A stretch of DNA of 64,000 nucleotides from Porticoccus hydrocarbonoclasticus MCTG13d (GTDB lineage: Bacteria; Pseudomonadota; Gammaproteobacteria; Pseudomonadales; Porticoccaceae): contig NZ_JQMM01000001.1 of NCBI RefSeq assembly GCF_000744735.1, forward strand, positions 2,108,001-2,172,000. Reading direction: 5' to 3'. The notes beneath the pieces are model-generated. The model had not been told where the DNA came from, searched no databases, and worked only from the letters and a program-made list of their open reading frames with translations. A program made the translations under genes and the position numbers. The first letter of the stretch is position 1, and each line of letters opens with the position of its first letter. Shown here one piece after another: positions 18,598-28,207 of this stretch.

Positions 18598-19580
18598 CGT
18601 TTGAATGGCCCTGGCTGTTTATCCTGTTGCCGGTGCCGATAATTTACAGGATGCTGCGCAGCCGGGCCGAACCGACAACACCGGCCCTGAAGGTGCCTGT
18701 CTACTCGGCCCTGTCCAGGAATATACCGGTGCTGAAAAGCGGCGGCGGTTGGCACTGGTTGGCACTGGCACTGCTGACGGTCACATGGATTGCCCTGCTC
18801 GCAGCGGCTGCCCGCCCCACCTGGGTTGGCGATCCCATTGCCATACCCAGCACTGGTCGGGATCTGTTGATGGCAGTGGACATCTCCGGCAGCATGCAAG
18901 AGACCGATATGCAGATAGGTGGCAATACCGTGGACCGGCTCACTGCCGTCAAACAGGTGATCGGAGAATTTGTCGAACGTCGACAGGGCGACCGCATGGG
19001 ACTGATTCTGTTCGGTACACGCCCCTACCTGCAGACACCACTGACATTTGATCGAAGGACCCTGAATGTGCTACTCAATGAAGCTCAAATTGGCTTTGCG
19101 GGCGACCGCACTGCCATTGGTGATGCCATTGGTCTGGCGGTGAAACGTTTGCAGCCTCGTCCCAAAAATCATCGGGTCCTGATTTTGCTGACGGATGGTG
19201 CCAATTCTGCCGGCCGGGTTAAACCGCTGGAAGCGGCCGACATCGCTGCCAGGGAAGGCATTGTGATCCACACCATTGGCATTGGTGCAGAAGTAAAGCT
19301 TGAGCGCAGTCTCTTTGGCACGCGACAGATCAATCCCTCCAGTGACCTGGATGAAGGGACCCTGACTGCCATCGCCGGGAAAACCGGTGGCCAATATTTT
19401 CGCGCTCGCAACCCGGAGGAGCTTGAAGCGATTTACAGGCGGCTTGATCAGTTGGAACCCGTTGCCCAGGAGGCTGAAACCCTGAGACCGACCAAGGCAT
19501 TATTTTACTGGCCACTGGGATTTGCACTGTTTTGCAGCTTTGCAATGGCAGCCCTGACAAATCGCGGAGATAACCGCTGA
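18591..19580 (+). CDS. batA: vWA membrane protein BatA
   Basis: A 329-residue inner-membrane protein: two N-terminal membrane helices (about 4-20 and 55-75), a periplasmic or cytoplasmic vWA domain, and a C-terminal helix (about 305-322). The metal-ion-dependent adhesion site is complete: DISGSM (DxSxS), the threonine region, and ILLTDGANSAG. The ATG at 18591 has a GGCGGAG ribosome-binding site inside the end of the DUF4381 gene; an in-frame ATG at 18561 is less well placed. Its stop overlaps the batB start (TGATG). In Bacteroides, Bat proteins support aerotolerance; the role here is unknown. Confidence 0.9.
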   Translation: MLTFEWPWLFILLPVPIIYRMLRSRAEPTTPALKVPVYSALSRNIPVLKSGGGWHWLALALLTVTWIALLAAAARPTWVGDPIAIPSTGRDLLMAVDISGSMQETDMQIGGNTVDRLTAVKQVIGEFVERRQGDRMGLILFGTRPYLQTPLTFDRRTLNVLLNEAQIGFAGDRTAIGDAIGLAVKRLQPRPKNHRVLILLTDGANSAGRVKPLEAADIAAREGIVIHTIGIGAEVKLERSLFGTRQINPSSDLDEGTLTAIAGKTGGQYFRARNPEELEAIYRRLDQLEPVAQEAETLRPTKALFYWPLGFALFCSFAMAALTNRGDNR

Positions 19581-21427
19581 TGAGCATGCTGCAGGCCCTG
19601 TCTGAATTTCATTTTCTCCGGCCGGCCTGGTTGCTGATCATTCTGCCTGCGCTACTCACCAGCTGGTGGTTACACCGCTCCCAGATCAGGCGGGGCAACT
19701 GGCACCGGGTCATTGCACCGGAACTGTTACCGCTGCTACTGGATGAATCCACCCATCAAAAACGGCGTTCACTGGTGGTGGTTTCACTTCTCGGCTGGAC
19801 CATCGCCACGCTCGCCATAGCAGGCCCCACCTGGGACCGGACACCCCTTCCAATCCACAAGCAGGAAAGTGCGCTGATCATCCTGTTTGATCTCTCACCT
19901 TCCATGTTGTCCCAGGATCAGAAACCCAACCGGCTTACCCGTGCACGGCTGAAACTGATCGAGTTGCTGCAGCAACGTAAGGAGGGGACAACCGGGTTGA
20001 TCGCCTACGCTGACGATGCATTTGTGGTCAGCCCGCTCACCGATGACGCCAACACGCTTGTGGCACTGGTTCCGGCTCTGGACCCCAATATCATGCCCGG
20101 CCCCGGCAGCCATGTTGAATCTGCCGTACAAAAAGCCATGGAACTGGCGCTCAATGCCGGGGCCACCCGAGCGGACATATTGTTAATGACCGATGGTGTT
20201 GCCGAGCGCGCCCGGGATGAACTGAGTAATATCTTTCGCGGTATGGGCGACTTCCGCCTCTCGGTGTTCGGTATTGGTACAGCAGAGGGGGCACCCATCC
20301 CCATTGGCGGCGGCGGATTTGCCAAGGACAGCAGTGGTTCCATCATTGTGCCACGTCTGGATGAACAGAGGCTCACACAGCTGGCAAACCGGCATGGCGG
20401 CCGCTACAGCGCCATCACGGCAGACAACACCGATATCAACTATCTGCTGGAGGGCTTCGAAATCGGACCGAACGCTTCCACCCGTCAGCTTGAGCGCAAC
20501 TTCGATAGCTGGCATGACACGGGCTATTGGCTGGTGCTACTACTATTACCGATACTGGTGCTGGCTTCACGCCGCGGCATAGTCCTTGCCTGTTTGATAC
20601 TGACACCACTGTTTGGTCTACCCGTACCCGCCCAGGCCCTGAGCTGGGACGACCTCTGGCTGACACCTGACCAGCAGGCATTACGGGCCTTGCAGGAAGG
20701 CGATACCGCCACCGCCCAGGAAAAATTCAATCACACGCAATGGAAAGCGGCCGCCGCTTACCGCAATGGCCAATACGACCGCGCGACCGAACTGTATCAG
20801 GGTGATTCAGCCATCAATCACTACAATCGCGGCAATGCACTGGCAAAAGACGGCAAGCTTGAAGAAGCCATTGCCAGCTACAACCAGGCCCTGGCGCTTG
20901 CACCGGAAATGGAGGACGCCCAGTTTAATCGCGAACTGGTGGAACAACTCAAGCAGCAGCAACAGAATCAGCGGCAGGATCAGCCGAAAGAAGATCCTCC
21001 GGAAAAACCTGAAGATCAGCAAAATCAGCAACAGCCCGGCGAACAGGACCCCGAAGATGCCAATGACGGTTCTGACAATCCGTCCGGAAGCAATAACCAG
21101 AACAGTGCCGAGCCACCTGACTCTGAAGCAGAAGATGGACAACAGGAAGGCGAACAATCGCAGCCGGAAAACCAGTCAGAACCCTCCGAACAATCGACCG
21201 ATCCGCAATCCTCTCCCGGTGATGGCAAGCAAAGTGAACAACCATCACAGGGGTCACTACCGGAAATGAGTGAGGAGGAAAAACAGGCCATGGAGCAGTG
21301 GCTGAGAAAAATCCCGGATGATCCCGGTGGCTTGCTGAGAGAAAAATTTCGCTATGAATCAAGAAAGCGTGAATTCGAGGAGCGCCGTGGTATTAACCCG
21401 CCCGGCGATCAGGAACAGAGGTGGTAA
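19580..21427 (+). CDS. batB: BatB-BatC fusion: vWA domain plus TPR and acidic tail
   Basis: A 615-residue protein joining two roles that are separate genes in some bacteria. It has two N-terminal membrane helices, a vWA domain with DLSPSM (DxSxS) and LLMTDGVAERAR, a membrane helix near residues 315-350, then TPR repeats (about 360-455, with INHYNRGNALAKDGKLEEAI). A long region rich in Q, E, P and S (about 455-570) is probably disordered and ends in a basic tail. The TPR part corresponds to BatC. The start overlaps the batA stop. Confidence 0.9.
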   Translation: MSMLQALSEFHFLRPAWLLIILPALLTSWWLHRSQIRRGNWHRVIAPELLPLLLDESTHQKRRSLVVVSLLGWTIATLAIAGPTWDRTPLPIHKQESALIILFDLSPSMLSQDQKPNRLTRARLKLIELLQQRKEGTTGLIAYADDAFVVSPLTDDANTLVALVPALDPNIMPGPGSHVESAVQKAMELALNAGATRADILLMTDGVAERARDELSNIFRGMGDFRLSVFGIGTAEGAPIPIGGGGFAKDSSGSIIVPRLDEQRLTQLANRHGGRYSAITADNTDINYLLEGFEIGPNASTRQLERNFDSWHDTGYWLVLLLLPILVLASRRGIVLACLILTPLFGLPVPAQALSWDDLWLTPDQQALRALQEGDTATAQEKFNHTQWKAAAAYRNGQYDRATELYQGDSAINHYNRGNALAKDGKLEEAIASYNQALALAPEMEDAQFNRELVEQLKQQQQNQRQDQPKEDPPEKPEDQQNQQQPGEQDPEDANDGSDNPSGSNNQNSAEPPDSEAEDGQQEGEQSQPENQSEPSEQSTDPQSSPGDGKQSEQPSQGSLPEMSEEEKQAMEQWLRKIPDDPGGLLREKFRYESRKREFEERRGINPPGDQEQRW

Positions 21428-21430
21428 AAG

Positions 21431-23146
21431 TTGATAAACACTGATTGGGGTAGATCACTGCTATGTTACGTTTTTGTTCCGCTATTTCTGTTGCTGGGCA
21501 GCACCGGGGCCACTGCTGACAACTTGTCGGCGACAGTGGACCGCAACCAGCTCAATCGCGGTGAAACTGTCGAGTTGCGGGTTCGATTCGACAGCCAGAC
21601 ATCTGGCGAGCCGGACTTTTCTGTCCTGGAGGAGGACTTTGATATCCTCTCCCGCCGCCAGCAAAACCAGTTTTCACTGATCAATGGCACAGCGGTCTCC
21701 TACACTGAATGGTTACTGGAGCTTGTGCCCAGAGAAACGGGGGAAATACTGATCCCGGAGCTTGATTTTAAAGGCGTAAACAGCGAGGCAATCACCCTTC
21801 AGGTGGAAGATAGCCGTCCAGCAGCGAAAAACAGGGAACCGATATTTGTTGAAACCGAGCTGGATAAAACCACCAGCTATGTTCAGGAACAGCTGTTACT
21901 GACTTTGCGGATTTTCACGTCAGAACCCCTGCTTGGCCTCAGCAGCGACGGTTTATCAATAAACAACACCTCCATACTGCAACTGGCTGAAAACCAGTAC
22001 CAGACCCGCGAAAATGGTGTGGTTTATCAGGTCAACGAAATCAAATACGTGTTGTTCCCGGAGGCCAGTGGCGAACTGGTCATACCCCAGATTCGTCTGA
22101 ATACGGCTATTCCAGATCGCCGCGATCCTTTCTCGGGCTCCCTTTTCGGAAACCGGGGCAAGCGTGTCCTACTCTATTCGGACGAGCAAAAAGTGACTGT
22201 TCTGCCCCGCCCCGCCAACTCGGGCGATGGTGCCTGGCTTCCCGCCAAGGGTCTCAGTCTCACCGAACGCTGGAGCCGTCCGCCCGATGAACTGGTGGCG
22301 GGGGAACCGATCACCCGTACCATCACACTGACCGCCCAGGAGTTGGCGGCGACCCAACTGCCGCCTCTGCACATCCCCGATGGCGATGGTTACAAAACCT
22401 ACCCCGACCAGCCTCAAATGGATAACAGTGGCGATAGCAGTGGTGTGATCGGTTCACGGGTGGAATCGATGGCCATTGTCCCATCCAGGGCAGGAACTAT
22501 CACACTGCCCCCGGTAACCGTCCAATGGTGGGACACCGTCAGCCAGCAACCGAGGCAAGCGATCCTTGAACAACGTACACTGACAGTGAAGGCTGCTGCA
22601 GGCCAGGTGCCGGATGTGAGTGAAACTGATAAAACTGACAGAACCAATGCAGCCGAGCCGATAGTGACGCCCGTTGTAGCTCAGGAATCCAACCTGCTGA
22701 TATGGATGTTGGTCAGTGTGAATCTTGTGCTCCTGATCGCCGTCGCAGTATTGTTTCTGCTGTGGCGCAATAGCAGTCGTCAACCGGCATTGAACGTCAC
22801 CCCGGTAGAAACGGAGGATGAGCCCAAAGAAAGTACATTGTTTGCCGAACTCGAACGACAATCCAAAAGCGATAACCCGCGGGCATTCCGCCATGCTCTG
22901 CTGCGCTGGGCAAGGGTATACTGGGACAAGCCCTTATTGTCACTGCAGGATGTGGCCGACACGGCAAATGGTGACGAACTTGCCGAAACACTGGATGCAC
23001 TGGATCGTTCGCTCTACAGCGGCGCCACCCCGGAGAATGTCAGCCTGCCGACAATCTTTCAGCAGTTGAAACAGCTCAGAAAAAACCGAAAAGGCCTGGG
23101 CAAACATCAAAAAGGGACGCCGCTGGCGCCACTGTATGGCAAGTAA
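21431..23146 (+). CDS. batD: BatD-like protein, exported with C-terminal membrane anchor
   Basis: A 571-residue protein that begins with TTG (no better start in frame), preceded by GAGGTGG at good spacing, and has a signal peptide (residues 1 to about 29). The body holds repeated beta-sandwich domains (DUF11/BatD-like: NLSATVDRNQLNRGETVELR near the start, then two further strands-rich domains), followed by a membrane helix at about 415-440 (LLIWMLVSVNLVLLIAVAVL) and a cytoplasmic helical tail. This is the usual final gene of the Bat operon. The non-ATG start may lower its yield relative to batA/batB. Confidence 0.87.
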   Translation: MINTDWGRSLLCYVFVPLFLLLGSTGATADNLSATVDRNQLNRGETVELRVRFDSQTSGEPDFSVLEEDFDILSRRQQNQFSLINGTAVSYTEWLLELVPRETGEILIPELDFKGVNSEAITLQVEDSRPAAKNREPIFVETELDKTTSYVQEQLLLTLRIFTSEPLLGLSSDGLSINNTSILQLAENQYQTRENGVVYQVNEIKYVLFPEASGELVIPQIRLNTAIPDRRDPFSGSLFGNRGKRVLLYSDEQKVTVLPRPANSGDGAWLPAKGLSLTERWSRPPDELVAGEPITRTITLTAQELAATQLPPLHIPDGDGYKTYPDQPQMDNSGDSSGVIGSRVESMAIVPSRAGTITLPPVTVQWWDTVSQQPRQAILEQRTLTVKAAAGQVPDVSETDKTDRTNAAEPIVTPVVAQESNLLIWMLVSVNLVLLIAVAVLFLLWRNSSRQPALNVTPVETEDEPKESTLFAELERQSKSDNPRAFRHALLRWARVYWDKPLLSLQDVADTANGDELAETLDALDRSLYSGATPENVSLPTIFQQLKQLRKNRKGLGKHQKGTPLAPLYGK

Positions 23147-23186
23147 ACCGGCAGTGGGTTACTGCTGCTGGGGGTCACGCCTGTAA

Positions 23187-23230
23187 AAAGTGCATTCAAA
23201 AGCACAAAATGCTGCTATTTTGTGCACTTT
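23187..23230. terminator. Nested inverted repeats after batD
   Basis: The gap between batD and parA holds GCACAAAAT (23202-23210) and ATTTTGTGC (23217-23225), a 9-pair stem with a 6-base loop. An alternative outer pairing, AAAGTGCA with TGCACTTT, is also possible. The run of T lies inside the stem rather than after it, so this is a weak terminator candidate, or a regulatory element for parA. Confidence 0.4.
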
Positions 23231-23378
23231 CCCACCCGTTGATTGGCGCTTACCCACGGCTAGGGCTTAGAAGCTTCGCGTCGATCAAGGGATTCCATAA
23301 AATGACAATCTGGCATTTTTCATGCAGGATGCTTTACCGAAAAGCCATCCATTTCAACGCCAGGCAAGGATCCAGAGT

Positions 23379-24173
23379 ATGCGTCGAGTTGTTTTCAATC
23401 AAAAAGGCGGTGTAGGCAAGTCCAGTATCACCTGCAATCTGGCGGCTATCGCTGCCAACAGTGGGAAACGGACACTGTTACTCGATCTAGATCCACAGGG
23501 CAACTCTACCCAGTATCTGCTGGGTGAAAACCCTGATACGACCAACACCATTGCCGATTACTTTTGTCAGACCCTGTCTTTTAACCTCTCGCCGAAGAAA
23601 CCGGCTGAATTTATCACTGAAACCCCCTTTGCCAATCTGTCTATCATGGCGTCGGCCCCCCAACTGGAAGAGATCGAACAAAAGCTGGAATCACGCCACA
23701 AAATCTACAAGTTGCGTGACTTGCTAAACAAGCTGGAACCGCACTTTGATGAGGTGTTTATTGACACAGCACCGGCGATGAACTTCTACACCACCTCAGC
23801 ACTGGTGAGCGCCGACCGGGTATTGATTCCCTTCGATTGCGACGCATTTTCACGACATGCCCTGTACAACATTCTGCATGTCATTGGCGAAATACGGGAT
23901 GATCACAATGAAGACCTGCTGATCGAAGGAATTATCGCCAATCAGTTTCAGCCGAGAGCCAATTTGCCGACACAAATCATCAATGAGCTGATTGCAGAGA
24001 AGCACCCGGTACTGCCAATTTATCTGAACCAGTCGGTAAAAATGCGCGAATCACATCAGGCGGGGAAACCGCTGATTCACTTTGCGCCCAGTCATCCGCT
24101 GACCCTACAATTCCTGGCACTTCATGATCACCTGAACAATAAAAAACGGACAAAAAAAACCACTGCCCGATAA
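23379..24173 (+). CDS. Orphan ParA family ATPase
   Basis: A 264-residue ParA/Soj-type protein. The deviant Walker A KGGVGKSS is at about residues 8-15 (MRRVVFNQKGGVGKSSITCN), followed by LLDLDPQGNSTQYL (A' motif) and VFIDTAPAMN (Walker B). There is no ParB-like gene or parS-like cluster next to it, so it is not the chromosome segregation pair. Such orphan ParA proteins position other cargo such as chemoreceptors, flagella or carboxysomes; the cargo is unknown here. The ATG at 23379 has an AAGGA site 9 bases upstream; the open frame to 23322 has no comparable start. Confidence 0.88.
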   Translation: MRRVVFNQKGGVGKSSITCNLAAIAANSGKRTLLLDLDPQGNSTQYLLGENPDTTNTIADYFCQTLSFNLSPKKPAEFITETPFANLSIMASAPQLEEIEQKLESRHKIYKLRDLLNKLEPHFDEVFIDTAPAMNFYTTSALVSADRVLIPFDCDAFSRHALYNILHVIGEIRDDHNEDLLIEGIIANQFQPRANLPTQIINELIAEKHPVLPIYLNQSVKMRESHQAGKPLIHFAPSHPLTLQFLALHDHLNNKKRTKKTTAR

Positions 24174-24204
24174 TCAACGCAAAGGGGTCGTCCAGAACAG
24201 CGGG

Positions 24205-24231
24205 CAAAAAAAGGAGAGCCAGAGGCTCTCC
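24205..24231 (-). terminator. Intrinsic terminator of the pepN operon (distal)
   Basis: Read on the minus strand: GGAGAGCC, loop TCT, GGCTCTCC, then seven T. An 8-pair GC-rich stem followed by a U-tract is a complete intrinsic terminator, about 150 bases after the pepN stop. It also lies just past the end of parA on the other strand, where it has no U-tract. Confidence 0.88.
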
Positions 24232-24246
24232 TAAATATTAACGATG

Positions 24247-24268
24247 AAAAACCCCTTCAAGAGGGGTT
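24247..24268 (-). terminator. Second hairpin after pepN (proximal)
   Basis: Minus strand: AACCCCT, 5-base loop, AGGGGTT, then TTT. It is a 7-pair stem with a short U-tract, about 112 bases after the pepN stop and just before the stronger terminator. The pair may act as tandem terminators or protect the message 3' end. Confidence 0.6.
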
Positions 24269-24380
24269 GCTGTCACTTTGGAGATACACCTGTTTGGCAC
24301 ATCTACCTAGACCAGTGTCTGCTTATTCATCACCGTTGTCATTGACACGCATCAAGTCAACAGAGTGCAGCGGTAATCCC

Positions 24381-27020
24381 TCAAAGACTCTTCGAAGCGA
24401 TCTCATACGTATCCCGAGACAAACCAGGCGCTGCCAGCACACGTGAAAGTTGCTCCTGCATCAGTGACTGTGCCGACAGGTCATAGCGTCGCCATTTGGT
24501 TAGCGGCGTCAGTTGACGGGAGGCAATCTGCGGGTTCAGCTTGTCTAATGCCAGCACATTATCAGCCAGGAACTGGTAGCCAGCGCCATCCTGCCGATGA
24601 AAGTTAACCGGATTACTGTTGCAGAATACACCCACCAGCGCACGCACCTTGTTGGGGTTATGGAAGTCAAATGCAGTGTGCTGCATGAGTTTTTTCACCC
24701 GCTCCAGGCCACCCGGACGCATACAGGACGCCTGTACCTGAAACCACTGGTTCAGCACCAGCGGCTCCTGTTGCCAATCCTGGTAGAATTTGTCCAGCGC
24801 CTTCTCTGCCAGCGTCACCGCCGCGTCCCGCGGGTCATTAACCAACCCGGATAATGCAGCTAACCGATCGGTCATGTTGTCTGCGGTCATAAACTGCTCA
24901 TGAGCCAGTGACAGGGAATCCTCGACGCCGCTGTTCAACAGATAGCGCAGGGAAAGGTTTTTTAGACTCCGCCGCGCCATGGCAACACCGGAAAGCGCAT
25001 ATTGTGGCTGCACGTTATCCAGATAGGCTTTACGCCAAGCGGTCACCAGGGTTTTTCCCAACTCACCACAGACAAAGCGACGAACCTGATGGATAGCTTC
25101 TATATCAATCACGTCGGACAACTCTGCCAGCAGAAACTCGGTAGGCAGGGTCAACACCAGTGCCTGCATGGCCTGGTCGGCCTCGATTTCATCCAGCACC
25201 TTGGCAAAAACCTCTGGCAAACGGCTATCCAGTTGCAGTGGTTCACCGGTACGAAAATCTTTAATCAACGACTGCATTAACGCGATGGAGAGCCGCTGAC
25301 CGGCATCCCAGCGGTTGAAGCCATCGCTATCATGGGCCATTAAAAAACCCAACTCATCAAAACTATAGGGATAATTCAGTTTTACAGGCGCCGAAAAATT
25401 GCGCAGCAGAGATGGTACTGGTCGACAATCGATGTGCTCAAAAACTACTGTCTGCTCGGTTTCGGTAATTTCCACAACCCGGCTGGTTTCACCTGCCGGA
25501 CTCAGTGGCAAATCCCCTGCGTCTGTCACTAACCCCACCGTTACTGGAATATGAAAGGGCTGTTTGTTCTGGCTCTCGGGAGTGGGCGGACAACTCTGCG
25601 AAAAGTGTAATTTGAACTGTCGCTGCTGTTCATCGTAACCACTGGTGACAGTCAGGCGAGGTGTGCCGGCCTGGCGGTACCAATTCATGAATTGACTGAA
25701 ATCCCTACCACTGACCTCGGCCATGGCGGCCACAAAATCTTCGATGGTGACAGCCTGGCCATCGTGGCGCTCAAAGTAGAGATCAGAGCCGCGACGGAAC
25801 AATTCCGGACCCAGCAGCGTATGAATCATACGCACCACCTCTGCCCCTTTCTCATAAATGGTGGCCGTGTAGAAGTTGGAGATCTCCATATAGGATGCAG
25901 GCTGCACCGGGTGGGCCGTCGGGCCGCCATCTTCGGCAAATTGCACCGTGCGCAGCATAGTGACATTTTCGACCCGCTTGACCACCGGGGAACCCATGTC
26001 CGCAGAGAACTGTGAATCGCGGAACACGGTAAAGCCCTCTTTCAGGCTCAGCTGAAACCAGTCCCGGCAGGTAACACGGTTACCGGACCAGTTGTGAAAG
26101 TACTCGTGGGCCACCACAGCCTCTACCCGATTGAAACCATCGTCGGTGGTGGTGGCCTGATGGGCCAGCACACAGGAAGTATTGAAGATATTGAGGCCCT
26201 TGTTTTCCATGGCCCCCATATTGAAGTCGTCCACCGCCACGATCATATAGAGATCGAGATCGTACTCACGACCATAGACCTCTTCATCCCAGCGCATGGC
26301 ATTTTTCAGGGAGGTCATGGCGTGATCACATTTCTCCAGATCCTTGGATTCCACATAGAGCTGTAGCACCACTTTACGGCCACTGCAGGTGGTGAAATTG
26401 TCTTCTACCACAGACAATTCACCGGCCACCAGCGCAAACAGGTAGGCGGGCTTGAGAAAGGGATCGTGCCAGGTTGCCCAGTGGCGGCCATCCGGTAACT
26501 CGCCCGTTTCCAACAGGTTGCCATTAGACAACAAGACCGGACACTCAGCCTGGTCGGCCACTACCGTCGTGGTAAATTCCGACATCACATCGGGGCGATC
26601 CAGATAGTAAGTGATACCCCGGAAACCTTCGGCTTCACACTGGGTGCAGTAAATGGTGCGGGATTTGAATAATCCTTCCAGGGACGAATTTTCCTTCGGA
26701 CGAATAATCACTTCCGATGTCAGAGTGAATTGCTCAGGGACGTTGTGGATCAACAGCTCATCTGCCGTCGCGCTGAACTGCTCGGGCGTCAACGGCTTTC
26801 CGTCGATACTCAGGGATTGCAGCGACAGCCCCTGACCATCCAGCACTAGGCTGGTTTCCCGGTCATTGGCATCGGGGTTGCGCCTCACGTCCAGGGTGGC
26901 CAGAACAACAGTGTCATCCTGACGGATATCCACACGCAATGCCGTTTTATCGATCAGATAGCGTGGGGCAGAGTAGTCTTTCAGGTAAATATTGCCCGGC
27001 TGGGCATCTCTCATCATCAT
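24381..27020 (-). CDS. pepN: Aminopeptidase N (M1 family)
   Basis: Cytoplasmic zinc aminopeptidase, 879 residues, which removes N-terminal residues from peptides. It shows the M1 motifs: the GAMEN exopeptidase motif at 269-273 and the zinc site HEYFH at 305-309 (HEXXH, with the third ligand glutamate expected about 19 residues later in LKEGFTVFRD). The C-terminal alpha-helical domain is complete. It follows DUF2797 by 2 bases and is the last gene of the nadK-rhomboid-yeaC-DUF2797-pepN operon. Three consecutive ATG codons start the frame, so the exact initiator is open. Confidence 0.95.
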   Translation of the reverse strand: MMMRDAQPGNIYLKDYSAPRYLIDKTALRVDIRQDDTVVLATLDVRRNPDANDRETSLVLDGQGLSLQSLSIDGKPLTPEQFSATADELLIHNVPEQFTLTSEVIIRPKENSSLEGLFKSRTIYCTQCEAEGFRGITYYLDRPDVMSEFTTTVVADQAECPVLLSNGNLLETGELPDGRHWATWHDPFLKPAYLFALVAGELSVVEDNFTTCSGRKVVLQLYVESKDLEKCDHAMTSLKNAMRWDEEVYGREYDLDLYMIVAVDDFNMGAMENKGLNIFNTSCVLAHQATTTDDGFNRVEAVVAHEYFHNWSGNRVTCRDWFQLSLKEGFTVFRDSQFSADMGSPVVKRVENVTMLRTVQFAEDGGPTAHPVQPASYMEISNFYTATIYEKGAEVVRMIHTLLGPELFRRGSDLYFERHDGQAVTIEDFVAAMAEVSGRDFSQFMNWYRQAGTPRLTVTSGYDEQQRQFKLHFSQSCPPTPESQNKQPFHIPVTVGLVTDAGDLPLSPAGETSRVVEITETEQTVVFEHIDCRPVPSLLRNFSAPVKLNYPYSFDELGFLMAHDSDGFNRWDAGQRLSIALMQSLIKDFRTGEPLQLDSRLPEVFAKVLDEIEADQAMQALVLTLPTEFLLAELSDVIDIEAIHQVRRFVCGELGKTLVTAWRKAYLDNVQPQYALSGVAMARRSLKNLSLRYLLNSGVEDSLSLAHEQFMTADNMTDRLAALSGLVNDPRDAAVTLAEKALDKFYQDWQQEPLVLNQWFQVQASCMRPGGLERVKKLMQHTAFDFHNPNKVRALVGVFCNSNPVNFHRQDGAGYQFLADNVLALDKLNPQIASRQLTPLTKWRRYDLSAQSLMQEQLSRVLAAPGLSRDTYEIASKSL

Positions 27021-27022
27021 AA

Positions 27023-27850
27023 TTAATGGGCCACTTCTACATGGTAGGCTGTGTATTTGCGAATATTGATGACCCCGCTGTCAAAAATCAGATACTGGCC
27101 TTTTATACCCAGCAGGGTTCCCTCTAACGAAGGCACCTTATCCAGATTGAAGCTGGTCACCTTTGTTGGGTATTCCAGCACCGGGTAATCAATATTCATG
27201 GGGGCTGCATCATCAAGCCGCTGGAGGGCCTGAAGACCGAAACGGTCTTCCAGAGCAGTCAGCTGTGTTTCGGTCCGGTCAAACAGTGCATCCCGAATAG
27301 CCGGCAGATCGGCGGGAACAATCTCGCCCTTCAGCATGGTTCGCCAATTCGTCTTGTCTGCCACATACTGGCGTAAAACATCCTCCACCAGGCCGGATTG
27401 CTGACGGGTTTTCACTCGCATGATGGGCAGTGCCTGTAAGGCTCCCTGATCAATCCAGCGGGTCGGCAGCTGGCTCTCGCGGGTAATGCCAACTTTCACC
27501 CCGGATGAATTGGCCAGGTAGACAATATGATCCACCATACAATGTTGTTCACCCCATTCCGGCTCCCGGCAGGTGCCCTCGAAATAATGGCATTTTTCCG
27601 GGCTGACAATGCAGGTGTCACACTGCGCCAGTTTCGTGAAACACGGATAGCAGTAGCCCTGACTGAAACTCTTGTTACTGCGCCGGCCACAATGAATACA
27701 GTGAATTTTACCGCTGTACTGAATACGCAGGGTTTTACCAAGCAGATCGTTCAACGGCAGGCACTCGTCGTCCAGCGGCAAACCGTACTGCACCGGGCCG
27801 TCCGCCAGAGCTACCCGCATTTTCTTGAGGTGTCCCGAATAATCAGGCAT
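27023..27850 (-). CDS. DUF2797 protein with zinc-binding cysteines
   Basis: A 275-residue DUF2797 protein, no known function. It has a cysteine-rich N-terminal half: CIHCGRRSNKSFSQGYCYPC, then CDTCIVSPEKCHYFEGTC, resembling two treble-clef or zinc-ribbon sites. It is followed by VYLANSSGVKVGITRESQLP, a GIY-YIG-like strand pattern (YLANSSGVKVGIT with later RWIDQGA), and ends in LIFDSGVINIRKYTAYHVEV. A GIY-YIG relationship has been suggested for the family; I infer it only from the strand pattern. It sits 3 bases after yeaC and 2 before pepN. Confidence 0.87.
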   Translation of the reverse strand: MPDYSGHLKKMRVALADGPVQYGLPLDDECLPLNDLLGKTLRIQYSGKIHCIHCGRRSNKSFSQGYCYPCFTKLAQCDTCIVSPEKCHYFEGTCREPEWGEQHCMVDHIVYLANSSGVKVGITRESQLPTRWIDQGALQALPIMRVKTRQQSGLVEDVLRQYVADKTNWRTMLKGEIVPADLPAIRDALFDRTETQLTALEDRFGLQALQRLDDAAPMNIDYPVLEYPTKVTSFNLDKVPSLEGTLLGIKGQYLIFDSGVINIRKYTAYHVEVAH

Positions 27851-27853
27851 TAA

Positions 27854-28126
27854 TTACGACTGCCATTTGAGGGGCTGCGGGCCATCGCTGTGATCAGACC
27901 GCTTATTGGTGTCACAGGGTTCAGTTTTTTTCTTGGGCGGAATATAGCCAACGCGCTGATCTTCAGGTATGTGGCGGAGATCATAGGCAATAATTGCCTG
28001 CATACTGTGTTCCCGCTGAGCTGCGGTAAGCTTTTTGCCATCGGGCCATTTGCCCCGTTCCACAGCCAGCTTGAGACTTTCGTAAATATCGGGGGTGATG
28101 GAATCGATCAGTTGCTGAAAATCCAT
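27854..28126 (-). CDS. YeaC family small protein (DUF1315)
   Basis: A 90-residue protein starting MDFQQLIDSITPDIYESLKL, the DUF1315/YeaC pattern. Helices are followed by GKWPDGKKLTAAQREHSMQA and a charged tail, IPPKKKTEPCD. Its function is unknown; in Pseudomonas-like genomes it is encoded next to DUF2797 and pepN, as here. It overlaps nothing and is 3 bases from DUF2797. Confidence 0.88.
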   Translation of the reverse strand: MDFQQLIDSITPDIYESLKLAVERGKWPDGKKLTAAQREHSMQAIIAYDLRHIPEDQRVGYIPPKKKTEPCDTNKRSDHSDGPQPLKWQS

Positions 28127-28207
28127 GGTTTACCTCAGTGACAACTCGGTAGCAGCTGTCACCCAACCACTACCTTAAGGACTTATGTCTGTGCAAAATT
28201 ATACCAG

